From contig JAMXBD010000364.1 of assembly GCA_024138025.1 (NCBI GenBank), positions 1 to 64,000 of the forward strand: a stretch of 64,000 nucleotides of DNA, read 5' to 3'. Below, one piece after another: positions 59,845-64,000 of this stretch. The DNA is from Combretum micranthum. Taxonomy: Eukaryota; Streptophyta; Magnoliopsida; Myrtales; Combretaceae. Made by a program: the position numbers and the translations under genes. Under the pieces are notes generated by a model, which saw only the letters and a list, made by a program, of their open reading frames with translations, had not been told where the DNA came from and ran no database searches. Every line of letters begins with the position of its first letter. The stretch's first letter is position 1.

Positions 59845-59934
59845 GCTTAAAATTGGTTCAAAAATCCACCTTGTAACTTCTACTTTTGCAATATGTTTGT
59901 GTAGTCATGCCTAGTGATGCATGATTTTTCAACA
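59845..59934 (+). repeat. 5' LTR of the SIRE-type element, second part
   Basis: gcttaaaattggttcaaaaa to gatttttcaaca matches 61347-61435 of the 3' LTR. It proves that the CACTA element entered a pre-existing LTR. Confidence 0.87.
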
Positions 59935-59936
59935 AT

Positions 59937-59948
59937 TGGTATCAGAGC
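59937..59948 (+). other. Primer-binding site of the SIRE-type element
   Basis: TGGTATCAGAGC, the initiator-Met tRNA complement, two bases after the LTR end TTTTTCAACA. Confidence 0.92.
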
Positions 59949-60298
59949 AGGTCTCTAAGGTTAACGCTTAACTACATCTTAGAGAAAAGTTTCTGTGTCT
60001 TTTGAAAACACTAGGCTTGTGTGTTTTTGTGTACTAAAAAATGAGTTGTTGTTAAGTATAATTTAAGTATTTTAGTTTAGCATCGTATCTTTACAAATGA
60101 GCTTTTACCTGAAATGCTTAATTGAGGGGGTTAAGTTACATTTAATAAGTTATTTATTACATGTAGCCTGGAAATTTTTAATTGGGCATTACATTTTTTA
60201 TAAGAGAGCTTTTATCTGAATGCTTAATTGAGAGGGGATCCTAAGTTGAGGGGGAGCAATGTTGTGCAATAATTGTTCTCATAAAGAAAGGGAGAGAT

Positions 60299-61435
60299 TA
60301 TTGAACCATGGATGGTTATAATCTTATTTTGATGAGAAAATGTATTGCATAAATATTCAACAACTTAGTTAAGCTACATTTAATAAGCAAAACTTATTTT
60401 TGATATGTTTAAGCTTTATTATGCATATATGTGCTTGTGTTTGTATGTGTATAATTCTTTGCAGAATTTGTAGGAAAACATTCATATGTGCACAAACTTG
60501 GTTGTGGGTCAGGTCGAAGGCTCGATGTGTTAAATAGTTAGGGCACGATAAGCTCAATACAACACTTGACAAACTCAAGTCTCAGGCTCGATGAGATCAA
60601 AGATCATAGACTTGGTCAATGGTTAAATCCAAGGTGTGACATGCTCGAAGGCGCGACAAGTTTAAATGTACAACTCAACGAGCATAGACATGGTCGAGGG
60701 AAAAATTAAGGTGTAGCAAGTTTAAGGCACGACATGGTTTAGGGCATGACAATTTAAAAACTAGCCGTTGCATATTTTAAATTTGACCATTAGATCTTCT
60801 TTTGAGAATGAAAGGCTATGTTTTTAAAGCTACTATATATGGAATATTTTGAGGTGTTTTTTGGTAATGACAACAAGCCAAGTAAGAGAATAGAACTTAA
60901 TAGGATTATATTATATAAAAATACTCTCTCTTTTATGTTTGCATTTGTTAAGTGAATAGTTTCATTCATAAGATTAGTAAGCTAATATTGTAAGGCACTA
61001 TTCATATATTTTATTTGAGTGTTTTAGTGAAGTCATAATGTATTAAGGCACCTATGTGAAGTTTTACATGTGTGTAGGCAATTGGTGGAGTTTTTTTGAT
61101 GAGGCATTTGTGAAATCCTCATGTTAGGGGCATTTGTTGTGAAGTTCTCTTTGTGAGGTAATTGTTTGTAATGAATGAAATATGTGAAGTTCTCGTTGAA
61201 TGAGGCAAATTATGGATAATAGAGAGTAGGGACGGTCGAAATCCACATTAGATCTGGTTTAATTTTCTCCTTTCCTTATCTCTTTATCATTATTGTTATA
61301 ATTATGCGTAAAAGGATTAAAGAAATAACGATTGGTTGAGTGTGCTTAAAATTGGTTTAAAAACCCATCTTGTAACTTTCGTTTCCATAATATGCGTGTG
61401 CAAAATCAACCCTAGTGATGCATGGTTTTTCAACA
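60299..61435 (+). repeat. 3' LTR of the SIRE-type element
   Basis: It begins TATTGAACCATGG (one change from a TG start) after the purine tract and ends GGTTTTTCAACA. It is collinear with the split 5' LTR. It carries the Gly/Asp-like repetitive tract of cgacaag, caagtctcag and ggctcgatg words at 60510-60750. Confidence 0.87.
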
Positions 61436-61440
61436 TATTT

Positions 61441-63145
61441 GACTACATACTCAAAGATTATGTTTAATATTGAAATCACTTTAAGTATTATGAAAATCAT
61501 AATGAACATGTTTTCAAATACCATACAATAGTCGAATCATCTATCTACTGAAATTTTCTAAATCACGAGAAATTGGGAGTGGTTACACTGAAAATGGTGC
61601 TGGTGCTATTGTGTCGTGGTTCTATCAAGGGTGTGGCCAAGAACGATGGAGACGAAGGAAATGAAGAGCTGATCGTTGCTGGGTGCTCGTGGCTGTTGTT
61701 GGTCTTGCAGATGGGGCTGCGTTCGGTGTCTAGTGGTGGTTGACGGGACCAAAAATAACAATGGTGTTATAGTTGCTGTGGCTTATGGTTTTGATATCAT
61801 GGAGAAGATGACGTTGCATGGCAAGAAAAAGAAGAGGAAGAAGAGAGAGTCGTAGAGATGTGATGAAAGTTAGATAGAGAGAGGGAATGGGATCGAAGTA
61901 GGGGAGCTTGGAAACAAAACATGGAAGATTGGAAGGGAACGTGCACTTTGACAATATATTGATCCCTTTCAAGAAGAGAAGTCAATGAGCTCATTCCTTC
62001 TCCTGGAAGTGTAATGGCTTCCTTTCATCAGAAGGATTTTTTTTTTTTTTTTTTTTTATCTACTAATTAAATTAAATAAAGTAAAAACAATATATATATT
62101 ATTTCCACTGGGTCTGTGTTACGGACCAAAAAGAAAAAAATGCAGAGGGTATCCCAAGTGTTGTTTCATCTTATAATCATAGGTCAATACATTATATAAC
62201 AACATTGGATGTTTTTGGGGTTCTATACTTAAAGTTATAACCCAGAAGATAGGTTATATTAGTAGCTTAATTAACGTGGCAATAAATGATGTTTAATGAG
62301 GAGAAATTTTTTTTTTCCCCTTCTCTTTCTACACGTCAGGTGTGCAGAGCATACAGGGGAAAGTTGTTTTTCACATTTTCTTGATATTTATATATAAGTA
62401 ACCTAAGATGGATCGAAGAGTCAATAAATTCTCTCCTTATTCAATTGGGATGGGGCATCGAAATGCTTCTGACAAGATGTTATATGCTCTATTATGATTA
62501 TATTCATACATGGATATAATGTTATTAGTTTATTGACCTATTCTATTTCATTTTACTCAGAGATTTTTGGTTTTAAATTTTGGGTTTTAACAAATTTTAC
62601 CATATAGAATTATCTTTAGGTATAATTATTTTAGTTAGAGTTTAATCATATTTAGTTACAAATGAATTATTTCTAAGGTCCTAAATATTTTCTAGACTTA
62701 ATGTCGAGGTGACAACGAAAGTAAACTTACGAAATAAAAGTCAATTCCTTTCTCTTGTAAGGATCATAATGGCATGGGGATTGATAAACAGAAGGGCTCC
62801 ATTCATTTTATTTATATATACTTTAGGTACTGTTGTAGGATTCTTATAAATTTAAGGTCAGGATATACTTAAAATGAAATATTTTATTAGCTTCCATTAC
62901 AAGCTATTATTTTCACAGGCACCATGTATATATCAAAAACATCGATTATGAACATCTCACGTACCCTTAAGTACGAAGTAATTTATGAAGGGGCCGGTCT
63001 ATTTGTGATACCATAAGATAGTGATGTAATGCCCATATTTCTTGTGGCTTTAGAAATTTATATTAACGCATGAGGAAAAGTGAGTGTCTAACCCCTTTCT
63101 TTTGAAATGGGATAAAAATAGAAAATATATCTTTAGGTTTACGTA

Positions 63146-63179
<34 letters not shown>

Positions 63180-63899
63180 TACACACACATATACATATTA
63201 GTTTAATTAATTAGGTTATATTAGGGGTAAGGTTAAGAAATAGTTTAGTATTTCTAAGAATTTTCGATCTAATGAATTTTAGAGTTCAAGACTATTTCTA
63301 ATTGTATGGGTTTAAGTATGATCATGTTTGTTTGCAATCCAGTCACCATTAAGGTTTTAGACGGACCCAGTGTCTGATGGTTAAAGTTTCAAAATTTATA
63401 CAATATTTGTATTATTTTAGTTTATATAATATAAGTTTAGTAAATTAAATTATGCATTCACATATTACATTTGATATCAAAGACGATTTGTAATGTTCAA
63501 GAGATTTATCAGATACGTTTCCAATTAATGCAAAGTAGTAGGACTCAACTGTTTAGTGGGATTTTACGTATCATATGTCATTATCATTATTAATATAATT
63601 TTGTTGTATTACTTTAATTTTATAATCAAATTTTACAATTCAAAATTCTATTAGATACAATTTTTGGTTATGAAACTGCAGTCGAATTGATTACTTATTG
63701 TTATTTGAAATCGAGGGAAAAAAAAAAAAAACAGTACGAGTGATTTTTTCCTAAAATTTATCATAACCTTATCATCTATTTTGGTAATTATTGTTTTTTA
63801 TCTTTTTTTTTTTTTAAATTTTTGTTTGCATAAAACTCGAGGGATTACAACCCAAACACAGGCCCATTAGACTCTCAACTTGGGCATAAAGCCTTTTCA
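61441..63899. other. Intergenic DNA right of the nested elements
   Basis: 61590-61960 is less AT-rich, with ggtgctggtgctattgtgtcg-like sequence and GA-rich tracts (described in parts). No frame with a recognisable product was found on either strand. A T19 run (about 62039-62057) and an AT microsatellite (63151-63179) are present. From 63780 to 63899 the minus strand is probably the 3' UTR of the gene whose last exon starts at 63900. Confidence 0.45.
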
Positions 63900-64000
63900 T
63901 CACTCCCCATTTGCATGGACATCATGTGATGCAGAAAGCACATTTTGATGTCTTGATGAGACTGCTGACATAAACTCAACACTACCTCCACCACCAGCTA
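63900..64000 (-). CDS. Probable last coding exon of an unidentified gene, cut by the window edge
   Basis: The minus strand is open from the right edge to TGA at 63900-63902, followed two bases on by a second in-frame TGA. The 32 visible codons begin AGGGGSVEFMSAVSSRHQNV and end SHDVHANGE. Composition (Gly, Ser, Val, His, Asn) and codon balance are protein-like and clearly less AT-rich than the flank. The downstream minus-strand sequence is T-rich, as in a 3' UTR. I do not recognise the family. No splice site is visible within the fragment. Confidence 0.55.
   Translation of the reverse strand, partial: AGGGGSVEFMSAVSSRHQNVLSASHDVHANGE

Larger units (their letters stand above)
43417..61435 (+). 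mobile_element. SIRE-type Copia retrotransposon, interior deleted, split by a CACTA transposon
   Basis: The 5' LTR (43417-44591 plus 59845-59934) and 3' LTR (60299-61435) are collinear over more than 1.1 kb. Exact tattt flanks both ends (43412-43416 and 61436-61440). A primer site follows the 5' LTR, and a purine tract aaagaaagggagagat precedes the 3' LTR. The PPT/LTR junction (gggagagattattgaacc) resembles the SIRE/Maximus form. Only 364 bp of interior remain (59935-60298), with no gag or pol. A second purine run, gttgagggggagcaatg, lies at about 60244-60260. The element was already without coding capacity or lost it separately; the CACTA insertion then split the 5' LTR. Confidence 0.87.

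Noticed and set aside
61730..61994. Overlapping minus-strand frames of 80 and 65 codons
   Set aside because: Low-complexity Ser/Leu composition from GA-rich opposite strand; no conserved motif, no splice support.
63360..63390. tRNA-like motif near gacccagtgtctgatggtt
   Set aside because: No cloverleaf arms or B box could be paired.

Overview
This window is AT-rich nuclear DNA from a flowering plant, most likely a eudicot. The evidence is one spliced plant-specific gene of the DUF3527 family, plant-type Copia and Ty3/Gypsy retrotransposons with initiator-Met tRNA primer sites, a CACTA (En/Spm) DNA transposon and many plant-style microsatellites. There is no bacterial-style gene packing. Only one largely complete host gene is visible. 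Almost everything else is transposable-element sequence in various states of decay.

Layout. 1-1010: minus-strand Copia gag remnant with primer site and LTR, running off the left edge. 1272-1843: hAT-like non-autonomous element with terminal inverted repeats. 2032-2789: Copia LTR plus the first 37 codons of a gag. 4876 to about 9000: minus-strand DUF3527 gene with a 5'-UTR intron, a 77-nt coding intron and an apparent one-base frameshift near its start. 9000-12500: intergenic, with a SINE-like fragment and a decayed relative of the hAT-like element. About 12530-14537: LTR-like tract with GC-rich GCCGGC motifs. 15798-18542: internally deleted Ty3/Gypsy element with both LTRs. 19824-35226: a mosaic of long-LTR chromovirus-type Gypsy sequences, made of an inverted truncated LTR, a degenerate pol, a forward 3' LTR, and a solo LTR inserted into that 3' LTR with an exact 5-bp target duplication. 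38324 to about 41150: further LTR-like remnants. 43417-61435: a SIRE-type Copia element whose 5' LTR is split by a 15.25-kb CACTA transposon (44592-59841). 63900-64000: probable last coding exon of a minus-strand gene that continues beyond the right edge.

How the parts relate. The CACTA element reads on the minus strand: a TNP2-type transposase (55949 to 52293) followed by a TNPA/Ptta-type second gene (about 52131 to 45975). It ends in a striking subterminal array of about 75-bp palindromic units of the kind expected to bind the element's own accessory protein. Both genes have the right exons and domains but carry stops and frameshifts, so the copy looks recently inactivated. The nesting gives a relative order: the SIRE element landed first (TSD tattt), then the CACTA element entered its 5' LTR (TSD taa). 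Likewise the Gypsy LTR at 27667-35226 existed before the solo LTR at 31141-34814 (TSD tatac).

I found no convincing wholly new system. The most distinctive structures are the CACTA subterminal palindrome array with its almost complete two-gene cargo, the opposed-LTR Gypsy mosaic, and the internally deleted retroelements. All alignments were done by eye.
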